Notes: generated by a model not told the origin, from the sequence alone. A DNA stretch of 64,000 nt from Corbicula japonica (GCA_038501625.1 JAZAYU010000012.1:2666001-2730000); one strand, 5' to 3'; shown: positions 1 through 11,289, numbered from the stretch's first letter. Program-made: numbers and translations.

Positions 1-216
1 ACCCCCAAAAAGGTTGACCGGATAGCCCTGATATACGTAACAATCACTGCATGACATCGGTAACGGGTTATTTTACTGATAACAGTACTGACTATATGTA
101 CGGGGATACTTTTTACAGCCGCCACATTGCACAAATAGCGCTACTGTGAATTTCAAATGAGAGTGCCTCTAGCTGGGAGCGAACCCGCACCGTCACGGCG
201 ACAGCGCCTAGCTAGT
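1..216 (-). mobile_element. tRNA-derived SINE copy
   Basis: On the minus strand this carries a polymerase III box-B-like GGTTCGCTCCC (plus strand GGGAGCGAACC near 176) and the tail shared with other copies (TTTTACAGCCGCCAC, GATAACAGTACTGACTA). The copy is cut off at about 214, before box A. Related copies lie at about 18690-18740, 20165-20230, 22365-22570, 52860-53175 and as a trimer at 60065-60660. The fuller copies show box A (TAGCTCAGTTGG) and box B, which is why I call the family tRNA-derived. Confidence 0.65.
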
Positions 217-429
217 CTAAGTTCAGTTCAATACAATGTAATAGGGCATGACATATCAAACTACAATACAATTACTTCTTTGACTGCTTTTTAGCAAATT
301 AACAGTAACGTAAACATTTTGAAGTATTAACAATTTTCACTTGTAACACCATAAAAATCAAGTGTTGTACATGAATGGTCTGTTTGTAGGTGTTTTATCC
401 ATATAGAGCTAAATTTTTAATATAATAAC

Positions 430-1125
430 TAGGGATGGGAACGAGTAATCGAGTACTCGGGTACTCGATTAACGTTCGAGTACCCGAGTAGTTCATAAAG
501 TAATCGAGTACCCGATTACAAATGTAAACAAAAAAATAAACCAATGGTATTGAATAAACAAGATGACACTTTGGGGCACAAATATCCGATAATTGGCGCC
601 TTATTGACGTTCTTGTTTGATGCCGTAACTCAGAAAATTTGCAATTATGAAATTAAGCATCTGAATATTTTATGCACGAATGCACGACGCTTCTCTGGTC
701 GGCGTTTTATTTGATTTTGTTTATTGAGTAATTATATTCAAATGCGACTGTTGATTGTAATTTTGCAAAACTGAAATAAAATACACTATTTACATGTTGT
801 GTATATTTTACGGCGATGTTCTAGTTTGTGACACGGGCTAATTAATGATTGTGTGTTTAGTTAAATGTTTTCAAAGTTGATAATCGAAATGCATTAAATA
901 TTATTAAATATCATTAAGGTATTTTTGTTTCCTTTAAATGGGCTGTGTATCTTCTTGAGTGATCGATAATGACAGGCAGTCTGGCATGATCAAACCCGGT
1001 ACGATCGTTAAAAATTATGGAAGCTGATATTTCTTCTTACGAGAAAGGTTTCGAGTACACGAGTACTCGATCGGAACACGATCCGAGTACCCGAGTACCG
1101 ATTTTGCTACTCGCTCCCATCCCTA
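430..1125. mobile_element. hAT-type MITE with 8-bp target duplication
   Basis: The element begins TAGGGATGGGA and ends with the inverse TCCCATCCCTA. It is flanked by identical 8-bp direct repeats ATAATAAC at 422-429 and 1126-1133. An 8-bp duplication and AGGGATGGG ends fit the hAT superfamily. The ends are rich in short GAGTACTCG/CGAGTACCCG blocks, which could be transposase-binding repeats. I see no transposase reading frame in the 696 bp, so it is non-autonomous. Confidence 0.8.
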
Positions 1126-1389
1126 ATAATAACGTAAACATCCAAATTAATCGTGAATTACGCGTAGAAAAGCATTCCTACAAAATACTTATTGAAATGC
1201 TGCAGAACTGCCAACATTGTAATTAAAATCTTTCATTTAATAATAAAATCAAAACTGAAGAATAAATTGGGAAGAGACAAAGACCATTTTATTTGTTTTT
1301 AGTTGTTTATTTCAATAATAAATTTGACAGCTTGCCACGCTATATTTTCTGCAAAGGTAAAGCTCGATCTGTTTCTTCTATTATATTAT

Positions 1390-1770
1390 TATTTATATTC
1401 TCAGATCTCCTGTCAATATTCTATTTTGTTTAGTTCCGCCCATTGTTTCTCGTTTAGGGCAAACCCATTCTTTTATCTGGGGACCAAAAGCCGCTGAACA
1501 TGGAATGGTATTTATCTGAAAATACCGCATTGAAGGTTCTATGTTCACCGTGTTATGCATACCATCGTTTGGGATGGATCAAAATTGTACTGTTTATTGG
1601 TGTAAATATTGAGTTGCGCTCAACCCGGAGCTAGGCGGCGTGGGCAGTAATATGCATTCCATTACTGTCCATGAACAGGCTCAATCAAACCGAGCCTGCA
1701 ATATTTTCATATGTGTCGTGTTCGGTGGCTTTCAAAGTTCCCTTTTCTCTATTTCTATTCCTGCCTTCAT
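1390..1770 (+). repeat. dispersed repeat family D, full copy
   Basis: Starts near TTTAGTTCCGCCCATTG, passes through TTGAGTTGCGCTCAACC and GGCGGCGTGGGCAGTAAT, and ends near TTTCAAAGTTCCC. Recognisable copies are at about 13600-13975 (+), 18510-18690 (+), 43790-43960 (-), 48540-48725 (-) and a stub at about 52960-53010 (-). No coding capacity is seen. Class unknown. Confidence 0.6.
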
Positions 1771-1989
1771 TTTCTTGATGATTATATCTCTTGTCACTAA
1801 CAGTTCATTCAGTAAATAAAGTTTTGTTCGAAATTGCCATAATCTTTCTATGGATTATATGTTTGTGTGATTTTGGATACAAAATGGTTGTTGTTATATG
1901 TGGGTTTGAGCTTATTTATCAAAATAATGTGTACATGTTTGTTCATATGAGAACCTTTTTGTTCAATAGTGAGGTTGGTTCACCGTAAA

Positions 1990-2110
1990 TCCTGGATTTC
2001 ATACCCAGTGGCAACATGTGTTTTACCATTGACCGTTCCTAGGCGGTGACCCGTGCTCTTTTTCCTATCTGCTTTTTTGCTGTTTAGGTTTGTTGTTTCT
2101 TGACATGGCT
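1990..2110 (-). repeat. dispersed repeat family A, fragment
   Basis: Antisense fragment of the commonest repeat in this window. Plus-strand text such as TGACCGTTCCTAGGCGGT is the complement of the family motif ACCGCCTTGGAACGGTCA. Confidence 0.5.
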
Positions 2111-2204
2111 TATCCCTTTATGCATATAAACCTATTCACAATATAAACGATGATATGCGTGATGTTAATCTTGGACTACGGTCAACACGACACTGGATAT
2201 GGTT

Positions 2205-2395
2205 GATATTGACTGTAATCTTGTTGATAAAGCGTCTGGAGAAATTTGTTATAATAATGATCAAATATCGCATTGAATGGCCACTTTGGCTCTGTTCCGA
2301 AACGCATCAATATTTGGCTGTCTAATAGTCCGATGCAATATTTATATGCAAACAGAATTATCTTTTCTGTTATATTTTTCCATTAGGATATAAGC
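2205..2395 (+). repeat. dispersed repeat family B
   Basis: Shares an ordered set of motifs (AATCTTGTTGATA, AAATATCGCATTGAATGG, GTTCCGAAACGCATCAATATT, GTCTGAAAGTC-like text) with about 3815-4040, 16830-17070 and 17540-17830, and more weakly 12610-12750. Class unknown. Confidence 0.45.
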
Positions 2396-2399
2396 ATAA

Positions 2400-3540
2400 A
2401 TGAGTGTGAGGATGTCGGACCCTTTGGTTAGTTTGAATATCTGATATGATTTTAATTACCAAGAGATTAGTTTTACTAATAAATAATTAAAACTGAGCCA
2501 TACGTAACTTGGTCTTTATTTTACCAGAATATTTATTTAAAAATTAATTTCTTTAAGAATTTTATTCAAACAACTATATATAACCTCGTTCCAGTAAACC
2601 ATGGCCTCGTGGTCACTTATTATGTTTTTTCTTGTCTGTTTTTGTTTTTGACTACTCGCTTAAAAATTATGTCGTGGATCATTGTCTACTACTTGATCGG
2701 GCGAGTTTTCAACATTTCTAATAACGAATATTACGAGTTTAATAACACTATATTTTAAACGTCACCTGCATTTTTGGTATTTGACTGTAATACTTTGACA
2801 TTTTTTTTTTTGTTTTCATGTTCCTAATTTGTTTATAATATGTTTAGTTTTAGTAAGTTTTGTTTTGTACCGATTCGGACATCTTTCAAGTTTTGTTTTT
2901 TATTCTCATTCATTCCTTATTAAAAAATATGCAACACGTATCTCAACAAGTTATCTATATCTTTTCAAAATTCATCGCAGCAGTTTTGCGGTAACCACTG
3001 CCTTCACAAACAATTTTAACAAAACTTTGATACACGTATTTCTTTAAAATTTACCTCTATCTGATTATTTGAAAGAGAAATATTTTGGTATATATTGTAT
3101 CGGCATTACTATATATGTCATTATCGTCACGTGATCAGTCGTTGTGGAATGTTTGTTCTGTAAGGGGAAGTTACTGTAATCGCTGTATATGGATTGGTCA
3201 AATCTATGAAAAACATTTGATATTCAAAAACTGAAATCTGAACTTAAGAACCTGACCAATTTAAATAGTTTAGATAATAGTAATTCATGAAGTACATTTA
3301 TGTACATGACAATCATATAGCTTTTATGTTGCATTTATTTAGGTGTGGTTTCTATGCCAAATAATTTAACCTTTGTTTTTAACCGCCAGATCCCGACCCA
3401 ATGCGATACCCAACCATTGTTTACTAACAATTATGTGGCCGGTGTATCCAGGTATCTAATGTTACCTCTGTTTATCGATTAGTATTGTTATCTGTTTATG
3501 TTGATGGATGGGGGGTGGTTGCTGCTCACAATAATCAGGT
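2400..3540. other. no gene seen
   Basis: AT-rich sequence. Short open frames here show no domain, signal peptide or splice context that I would support. Confidence 0.5.
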
Positions 3541-3545
3541 TTTTA

Positions 3546-3560
3546 CCCCCCCCCCCCCCC
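3546..3560. repeat. poly-C tract (15 C)
   Basis: Homopolymer of 15 C. Its length is probably unreliable in any assembly. Confidence 0.9.
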
Positions 3561-3609
3561 GATATGTGACAAGACTGTGTTTTCTGAGCTCAAATAATAT
3601 CAGGTACCA

Positions 3610-3730
3610 AGTTATAAAACTGAGCATGGAAACCAGTCTCAAATCTCAAGCATCTGACTGGCTAAATGGCGACTTGTCAACCAGATGCTTGAGATTTGAA
3701 TCTGGTTTCCAATCTCAGCTTTATAAACTA
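3610..3730. repeat. foldback hairpin element
   Basis: Two arms of about 53 bases, nearly complementary, separated by a loop of about 15 bases. The left arm holds GGAAACCAGTCTCAAATCTC; the complement of the right arm holds GGAAACCAGATTCAAATCTC, and both continue through AAGCATCTG. It is either a short foldback/MITE insertion or, less likely, a structured transcript. Confidence 0.8.
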
Positions 3731-3814
3731 CAGTCCAGTTTTATCTACTTCTCTCATTTCTATTTCTTTTGGCAAAATGTGACAATAGCACTGATTTATT
3801 GAATCAAAATAATA

Positions 3815-4040
3815 CTTCTGATTCTACCACATTGCAACATTGCAATTTTGCTGATAGCGTCTGGAAAAGTTCATCTTTTTAGAAATAAAGACGTCAAAAT
3901 ATCGTATTGAATGATCGTTTTGGCTATGTTCCACAATGAATCAATATTGATAAACCGTTGTCTGAAAGTCAAGAGCAATTTTCTTTAATGTACGCCGACT
4001 TAACCTTTCTATACTTGCTAACATTTTGCAGAACAAAAGT
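3815..4040 (+). repeat. dispersed repeat family B
   Basis: Second copy of family B: TTGCAACATTGCAATTTTG, AAATATCGTATTGAATGA, GTTCCACAATGAATCAATATT, TTGTCTGAAAGTCA. Confidence 0.45.
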
Positions 4041-4509
4041 CATTCGTGTTGAATAGGAGTGTATTCCTCTTCACAGTTTTTACTACAAATTGTAAACCTT
4101 GAATTTCTTCAAACATCCTCGGATCCTTTTTACGTCTAACTGAAATTTGAAATGATTTGAAATATTCTCAATATTGACGATCATTGTAGTATTTTTATAA
4201 TTTGTGGAGAAAATTTTATGTGCTACCTCAATAATGTCGATAAATATTTTGTAAGTAAAATTCTTTACTCCATACATACGCAGCCAAATATTTACACAAG
4301 TTAACAGAACAATTTAGATCAAGAAGATGAGAACTGTAAAGCTTCATAAATTGACCCTGCTTCGCATTTAATTGAAACGTTACCTAGAAACAACTTTTGT
4401 GATTGACATGTCATACTAGTTTAAACAATAACAACAGAGACTATATAATAAAGAGTATGTACTTTAAGACGTAAAATGTTACTAAATCAGTTGATAAATA
4501 TCATATTTG

Positions 4510-4730
4510 TATACGCGGACTATTGTGCAAGGTTACATCCGTAGTCAGGAAACAGGAATAGAGATAATTCAATAGTAGTGCCAGACTATCTTACAGACTT
4601 GCGTGGAATTCTAATAATGACCAATACAATGACCATGCATACTGTCTATTCTTATGTAGGGGACATTTAATGGAAGCCGAAGAATAACAATATTTATTTA
4701 AAGGAAATGAGTAGATATGCAACAAACACT
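4510..4730 (+). repeat. dispersed repeat family C
   Basis: Shares GGAATTCTAATAATGACC, CTGTCTATT, the GGGACATTTAATGG-like block and AAAGGAAAT with copies at about 18985-19220 and 22970-23180. Class unknown. Confidence 0.4.
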
Positions 4731-5047
4731 TTTCAAACTCATATATTGAATCCACGGAAATCAAAACAGATTTTATTATGGTAATAAACTGCACTTTCCC
4801 CACTAATCATTTTTTATTGAAACGTCGTGTTTCTGAATTTGTTAAGGTAATAAAATATGTTTCAACCTTTAATTTCAGAAACCAGTATGCAATATCAAAT
4901 TACAATTTCTTTGATGGCCGTAAAGCTCGGTGATAAGAGCACGGAAAGTTTAGAAGTAAACTGTTATATGTAAATTTGGAAAACAAACCTTGCTTTATAC
5001 GTTTTTATGCATTTCCAACTAAAACAAAGTAATTACTTAATCCAAGT

Positions 5048-5880
5048 TTACCTTTAACTGTCCCAACAGATTCTCATATGGACAAACAATTACAAGTTTT
5101 CTTGGTAAAATAACTCCAAACCACCCATCAGTTCCACGATGTTGCACGCAGAAGCACCCAAAAATATAGAAACTTATAGCATAGCAAAGCAAAAGGGCGG
5201 ATACTTAATGATCTTACCGAGACCAGAGCAAGCAAGAACATGATTAAATGGATAACAGAAACAAATCGAGCTTCTAGGTTCTTTTACAAGATTTCCCCAT
5301 TAACCTTTATAAAAATTTTAAAACCCTGTCACCTTCGTGCAACCAAAAAGGTAAGCATAATGATCAACTGAAGATGGGTTAATCACCAGGCATGCATGGG
5401 ACCATATAAAGTGCCCGTGTATTCATCATTACATTTAATGAAACAAGTGAACGATATTTGCGTCTTGTCGTCTATATATGCTCTTCTCATGCATCCTATG
5501 ATGTTAAACACTCCTTGTCTACATGTAATACGCAAAATGAAGGGAAAATGAGGCTAACTAAAGTAAACGGTTATCAGTGTAGTTCAATCATAACTCTTAG
5601 CCTCTTGTGATAAAGTAATGACCGCTCTTAAACTATTTCATACAAATAGCTTCCTCCATTCTCTGTACACATTTCGTCTCCATTGCCATTATTTGGACGA
5701 AAGCAAACAAGAATCAATTTCGGAAAGGAAACTAAGATTAGATGAAGAAATAATCAGGACGAGGCTTTTCAATTTACGCAGACAAAACGCAACTAAGTAG
5801 CTGTCAAGTAGCTTCTAACAAAATTGAATGCTGCCAAATTGATTAAAACTTTCTCTAGTTTATTGGCTTAAGGGCATTCA
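5048..5880 (+). repeat. dispersed repeat family A, long copy
   Basis: Contains the ordered family motifs: cccaacagattctcatatg, aagttttcttggtaaaataa, ctccaaaccacccatcag, GCAGAAGCACCCAAAAAT, GGGCGGATACTTAATGATC, TTACCGAGACCAGAG, AAATCGAGCTTCTAGGTTC, CGTGCAACC and TCACCAGGCATGCA. The 3' part (TTTACGCAGACAAAACGCAA, GTTTATTGGCTT) matches 16075-16200, so the 60-codon open frame at 5618-5800 lies in repeat sequence and is not a gene. Confidence 0.6.
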
Positions 5881-7323
5881 TTAGTTTTGGAAGCGACTGG
5901 AAATCGTCATCAATAGAGGAGTACTAATTTGATAGTTTGAACAAGATTTGTTTTGAAAATACAATGCGTATAACTTAAAGTTAACAAAGAACATATATGC
6001 TTACAAAATTCTGTCATTCCCTGCATGCGTGAATGGGAGTCATTATGCGAAAATTATTAAAATTTAAGTTTAATCTGTCAGTAATCTGGTTAATAGTCCA
6101 TAGTAAGTACATTTTGTAATATTGGTAATGCTATGACATCCCTATCTGATAACCACAACACTCATTTAAATAAATATTGTGTTGCAAGTTCAACCTTACA
6201 CGAAAAATAATTATATATTATTAATCATATATTTCTAACTTGTTATATAACAGCTGGAACCATGTGGTTTCTTGTTCCATATGTTGGAACACTACGAATG
6301 CTCTACGAGCAACATATAATGTAGATACTAAATTTATTGAATTGTTACTCTTAGACCTGCGTTTTACCTAGACTAGTATTAAATTTGCCGAGAAGGATTT
6401 TTATTCCATTTGTCAGTTTATGCTATAGAAGACCTTGTCTCAATGTTTTAAAGCCGACAATAGAGACCAATCCTTGTTTAAGATGATTTGTGGAAACTGA
6501 GAACAATCTAATAATATCTAAATTAGTCACAGTCTTATACCTCACTAATAGTATTCTCAAGATTTTTGTCAGGTTTTTGTTCTCATTTAATTAACACAGT
6601 GACAAAGAGATAAAGACCAAAACTGTCACAAATAGTCTCATTTGACTAAAGAATGTCACCATATCTTTTTGCCTAGTCACGTGTCCTTTTGCTGGAAAGA
6701 ATAATTTGATTCAGTAAGATATTGACAGTTCGGTAACATATTGTGGTAGCAAAATTTTAATGCTTAAGGTGTCTGTAACATTCAGCTTGTTTTGTCGTGT
6801 ATTGTCCCTTCACTGATATTGTCTAGTTTATGTAAGCTAATTTACCTCTACATTACCTGGTATTCAAAATTATTCTGACTATGCCTATCATACAAATGGA
6901 AAATTATATTATACTAAAGTCTTATTTTGATATACGCCTGTCAGAACATACAAAAACAGGTTTGTACGATTGTTATTGTTTATTCCAGATGTCAAAATGG
7001 TTTTCCTCGAATTCTTCATTTAATGCAAATAAAATATCATGTTATCTTGTCAAAAATTAACACGTATGTTCCCCATGCACAGTTTTTTTTAATCGCGCCA
7101 GACTGAGTATACTCTTGTTGGCAGACATAAGTTCAAGACAATAGATTTGTGGCATGATGGAAATCTACTAATTTTAGAAATATTCAACAGATGTACATAA
7201 TAATAAAGCTGAATTGTGAAGTTATGACAAGTTAATTAATAGCAGCCTAGTTTACCCTGAAGTATAATGAATATGATGTTTCAAATACAGAATGTAAGCC
7301 CATCTGTTGCATGATGCCTTCGC

Positions 7324-7384
7324 TATATAAGTCAGAGCTTATTTTTCGGTAGGTACATTCACATACATATTTTGTTGTGCAGTG
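7324..7384 (+). promoter_or_regulatory. TATA box and non-coding first exon of Kunitz gene 1
   Basis: CGCTATATAAG gives a TATA box at 7324-7330. About 30 bases downstream a short 5'-UTR exon would start near 7352-7360 and end at 7384 with the donor GCAGTG|GTAAGT. The same TATA box, spacing and donor are conserved on the minus strand at 38035-38098, upstream of the second copy. Conservation in both arms is the main support. The transcription start is inferred. Confidence 0.6.
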
Positions 7385-8055
7385 GTAAGTACTTTGTTCA
7401 TCATTGTTTAGTTATATGGTACTCCGTTTAAGTAATAAATGCATTATCGCACAAGTTACATGTACTATATATAGAAGTGTAATAAAAGAAATATTAATTA
7501 TTTTATATTTTCGATTAAAAACTGTAGGAGTTTTCAGTATAAATATAAACAAACTTTGTGAATTGATAAATAATTTTAGGAAATAACCCAACAGTTAGTT
7601 TCTAGCCATCGTTATTATTTAAAATTTTTATGTGATAGTTTGGAACCAGATGTTCAAAATAGTGTTGTTGTCAGTTTTGAACTCGATATCGACTGGTTCC
7701 AATAACTTAAAGATAGAATATCATTTATAATAATGAACAGAATCTAACTTTTCACGGTGATTGAATAGTAATTACATGTATTTGACGTAGTGTAAATCAG
7801 AAATTCCGAATATAAAATTCGAACCGTGAATAAAAATTTTAGGGCAATAGATAATGTTACTGTAACACAGTACCACACTCAATGCGCAGAGAAAACAATT
7901 TCATACTGAAATTGACAAAGGTATAAAAACGTGTTTTTATTTTTTCTTCCTAACAGTACAAAAATAAGATTATCGAAACGATTTGAAATTAATTGTGACT
8001 AGTTATTTATTCTACAAATTAACTTAAATCGACTTTTGTTGTAATAATTTAAGAA

Positions 8056-8750
8056 CTCAAGCGAAAGTTCTAAGTGCACACTGTATAAATGTGATTTCCC
8101 TAACTATTTGATTGAATCATTCGTATTTGAAGTTTTATTACTTTCTAATAATTTAAATTTTATTGTTAGATTATTGATTAGTGAGCACTCATCAAACCTG
8201 TTTCACCAATATTTTCGTGTTTACGTTCTTTTAAGTATATATTTAATGACGTAATAGCGTAACATCAACGTGCAATGTAAGCAATGTTATCAATCTAGAA
8301 AAAAAATATCATTTGAATTTTTCTTATTATGATAAAATATGCAAAGATGAGGCATTTCATTTGCATTTACGATTAACATCATGATGTTTTTATATGAAAA
8401 CATTAATTTGTGCCAGTTAAGAGCATGTTGACGGCACTTTCGCGGTCTCCAGTCGTCAAACGTTCCAAAGTTATGAAGTGTTTGTGCGAGATTTTAGATT
8501 GTTCGGTGGCGGTGAACATGTGAATAAAGACCGATTGTTAAAATATCAAATTCGATTGCCGCACGGGAATTACGCATAAATAGCGTATGCTGACCCTGAT
8601 GACGTAATACGTAAACATACGCACGGTTTTAAAATAATTATTATTGTTTGGTCAAATTTAACATAATATCAAAATTTATTTTAATTAGGATAACTTTATT
8701 TTGAGATATTCCAAGTTTTAAGGTGTTTACTTAGAACTTTTTACTAGAAA
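8056..8750 (+). mobile_element. decayed TA-type MITE in the intron of Kunitz gene 1
   Basis: The left end reads AAAGTTCTAAGTGCACACTG and the right end TTACTTAGAACTTTTTACTAG, degenerate versions of the inverted repeats of the intact element at 29744-30965. Internal blocks also match, for example TTTGATTGAATC and GAGCACTCATC versus GGACACTTATC. The corresponding intron position in Kunitz gene 2 lacks it, so it inserted after the duplication or was lost from copy 2. Confidence 0.65.
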
Positions 8751-9374
8751 ATAAAGCCATATTGCTTCGAACCGAGCAGTAAGTTCTTTTGGATGGTGTG
8801 GAAAAGAACTACTTCTGCGAGAGTAATTGTAGATAATTCTCCCATAAACTTACATAGTACCCCTTGAATATATACCTATATAGGTATAAAGCTTTGATAT
8901 ATATTGCTTTAAATTTACACTTCAACTTCATCGTCTATGATAAAGTCTAATTCACCTAACGAATCATATTTCTGACGGTAGGCAGTATTACTTTAAGAGA
9001 TTTGGCTACAATTGAAACCGCTTACAATTCATTGGACTGTACACAATCATTTGACATGTACCGTCGACTAGCACACACATTTTTGCCACAAAATGCTGCG
9101 AAAAAAACATGGTGTCATTCTGTTTGTCGTCAATAAGGCTGTTCAAACAACAGATTACGAATTATTCTCATAAATTCTGAATAAATAAGAGTTTTTTTTT
9201 GCTTGAATAGAAGGATTAAATCGACATTTAAAGGATTTAATATGGGTGAAGACAGCTGGGATGTACAGGTAAGCGTGAAGACTTCACACACTTCAAGCAA
9301 CCCACTGTTTTCCATACCTAAAAATAGATTAAATCAAAATATTTGTTGTAATTTTCAGGTCTTGATAAGTCAGA

Positions 9375-9629
9375 ATGAACAAAGCAATCGGCACATTCCT
9401 CGTTGTCTTGCTTGTAGCAGCAACAGTTTACAGTCAGGCCCCTTGCAGAAGGAAGTGTGGTGGTGGTACCCCAAGAGCCGGCGACTGCAGAAGAGCCGAT
9501 ACCCTGTTCCGGTATGAACCCGCTTCAAGACGATGCACGCAATTGCCGGTGGCTTGCTATGATGTTAAAGACAACCACAACGCCTTCACGAACATTCGAG
9601 ATTGCCGAGATCTCTGTGAAGCCTATTAG
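9375..9629 (+). CDS. secreted Kunitz-like cysteine-rich protein, copy 1
   Basis: 84 residues in one coding exon. The acceptor TTTTCAG ends at 9358, 16 bases before the ATG; the first exon at about 7352-7384 is non-coding. Residues 1-20 are a signal peptide (hydrophobic FLVVLLVAATVYS), with cleavage likely before Q21. The mature part has a Kunitz-like core: C38-(15)-C54, C77-(3)-C81, the GDC reactive-loop position with Arg39 as P1, the LFRYEP strand, and NHNAFTNI matching the family's NNF motif. Departures from the usual pattern are a seventh cysteine (C24 as well as C28), 9 residues between C28 and C38, 6 between C54 and C61 and 15 between C61 and C77 (family usually 8, 7 and 12), and Arg at P1'. 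Known Kunitz domains are serine-protease inhibitors or channel-blocking relatives; inhibition of a trypsin-like enzyme is inference. The copy at 35857-36111 differs at 6 of 84 residues. Confidence 0.85.
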   Translation: MNKAIGTFLVVLLVAATVYSQAPCRRKCGGGTPRAGDCRRADTLFRYEPASRRCTQLPVACYDVKDNHNAFTNIRDCRDLCEAY

Positions 9630-10059
9630 AGCTGTTTGATCGAGATGTTCCATCTTTTCTCAATCAAAACTAAAAAGCAACTCCATTATTGTTGGTAAAA
9701 TATTTATTATATAAAACAGAATACAAGCCGATAAAAATAGAAGCGACTCGTTATTGTCAATATCATTTCCAACCCACCGCTTGCGCAGAACCAACATTCT
9801 CGACGTGGAAGTAACATACAATATTATTACTGATCTTGAACACGATCATTTAAACCAAACCTAAAATATTTTTATTTAATATTTTCTTCGCATTTTAAGG
9901 GTATACGTTAATATTACACGTTTCGTTAAAATATTCATTGTGGAAAATTAAAGAAAACTGTGTAATCTGTTAAGATTATGGTAGTAAATGAAGTTATATT
10001 TCAGAAGACTTATTTGGATTTTAAAATTAATTTGTAGACATGGCGTCATTAGCATTGAA

Positions 10060-10335
10060 GCTGACTCGAAACAATCATACAGATTTAATGATGTAATTTG
10101 TTTCATTAAATATTCAGAAACTATTAAACAGGACTGCATCGTTACTTAAAAGCTGAAAATTGAAAATAACATGCTTTAATGCGCATACCTTAGATAAGCT
10201 GACTCGAAACAATCATACAGATTTAATGATGTAATTTGTTTCATTTAATATTCAGAAACTATTAAACAGGACTGCATCGTTACTAAAAAGCTGAAAATTG
10301 AAAATAACATGCTTTAATGCGCATACCTTAGATAA
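10060..10335 (+). repeat. 138-bp tandem duplication
   Basis: Two adjacent copies (10060-10197 and 10198-10335) are nearly identical, each starting GCTGACTCGAAACAATCATA and ending near CATACCTTAGATAA. The few differences indicate a recent event. No coding content is seen. Confidence 0.9.
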
Positions 10336-10839
10336 GTGCGGCATAACAACTTTTGCGATTTAAAAGGAAATTAATAAATTATTAGATTTACGAAAAGTAA
10401 AAATATCGATGCAGACTGCGTTTGTTTAATTTAAGAAGTTAAAGAACGTGGTTAACCAAACGAACTGAATGTGTTAGCCTGAGAAATGTCATCGTGAATC
10501 TTTTTTTTCAAGACAGACTTAACTGTAAACAGTATTATTTCAAGTCTGTCACTTACTACATCGCGACCAGCATACCGTCAGCTAAATAAATATGTAAAAT
10601 ATTTAATTAAATATGATATAAAAAGGAACATTGAAAGCCTCTGAACATGACGGAAAATCAAACTATTACAGGCTTTGTTTGATTGATCTTGTTTTAATAT
10701 TTTGATATTTTTAAGGTTTTTACTCGAATACAAAACTTTGTTAATGACCCGGTTTGACTGGCGATAAGTCAATCACCAATCATCGGCTATCATCGTCGCG
10801 CTGAGACAAGCTATTATTCAAACAATGATGTTTCGCAAT

Positions 10840-11285
10840 GTCAGCACTGGTAGCAACAGTGATCTTGATCTTATACAGAAACACCTGGGTAGCAATCCCA
10901 AGCTGCCTGTTGATATAAGCTACCCATACACCAAGTTTAGAGTCAATAGGCCAAAGCAAACTCAAGTTATTGAGCAGAAACTGAATTTCTATTTTTTAGC
11001 AACCGAGACCTTGACCTTGATCAGAGACACCAGGGTAAAAGTCCCAAGCTGTCTGTTGAAATAAGCTACCCATACACCAAGTTTGAGTCAATAGGCCAAA
11101 GCAAACTCAAGTTATTGAGCAGAAACTGAATTTCTGTTTTTAGCAACAGGGACCTAAACATTGACCCGACCGGCTCCAAATGCAATTCCAAGCTAGGTTT
11201 TCATGCAAACTTGGTATATCCAAAGTTTCCTCACGATTGGTTCTTCCAAACTGAAGTTATCGACCAGAAACCCTCAGTTTGGTGC
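10840..11285 (+). repeat. degenerate tandem repeat, two clear units and a third diverged unit
   Basis: Units share AAGCTACCCATACACCAAGT, CAATAGGCCAAAGCAAACTC, AAGTTATTGAGCAGAAACTG and TTTTTAGCAAC. The third unit is diverged but keeps the order (CAAGCTAGG, CCAAAGTTTCC, GAAGTTATCGACCAGAAAC). Similar low-complexity tandem units are frequent in bivalve genomes (recollection). The 79-codon frame inside is not a gene. Confidence 0.6.
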
Positions 11286-11289
11286 CTCA

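Larger units (their letters stand above)
6235..9800 (+). repeat. arm 1 of the inverted Kunitz duplication
   Basis: Matches the complement of about 35690-38820 in scattered but collinear blocks: AACAGCTGGAACCAT, GCAACATATAATGTAGATA and TGCGTTTTACCTAGACTAG upstream; CCCATCTGTTGCATGATGCC at the promoter; CATTATCGCACAAGT and CGAACCGAGCAG in the intron; the whole coding exon; and about 150 bp of 3' flank. Arm 1 alone holds a MITE at about 8056-8750. The arms differ by many substitutions and indels outside exons, so the duplication is not very recent. Confidence 0.75.

Noticed and set aside
5618..5800. 60-codon frame with a basic, charged C-terminus
   Set aside because: Its 3' part matches the tail of the family A repeat at 16.07-16.2 kb.
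9203..9517. 104-codon frame overlapping the Kunitz exon, with a donor-like CAG|GTAAGC at 9267
   Set aside because: Different frame from the Kunitz protein, runs across the splice acceptor, and the upstream part is not conserved in arm 2.
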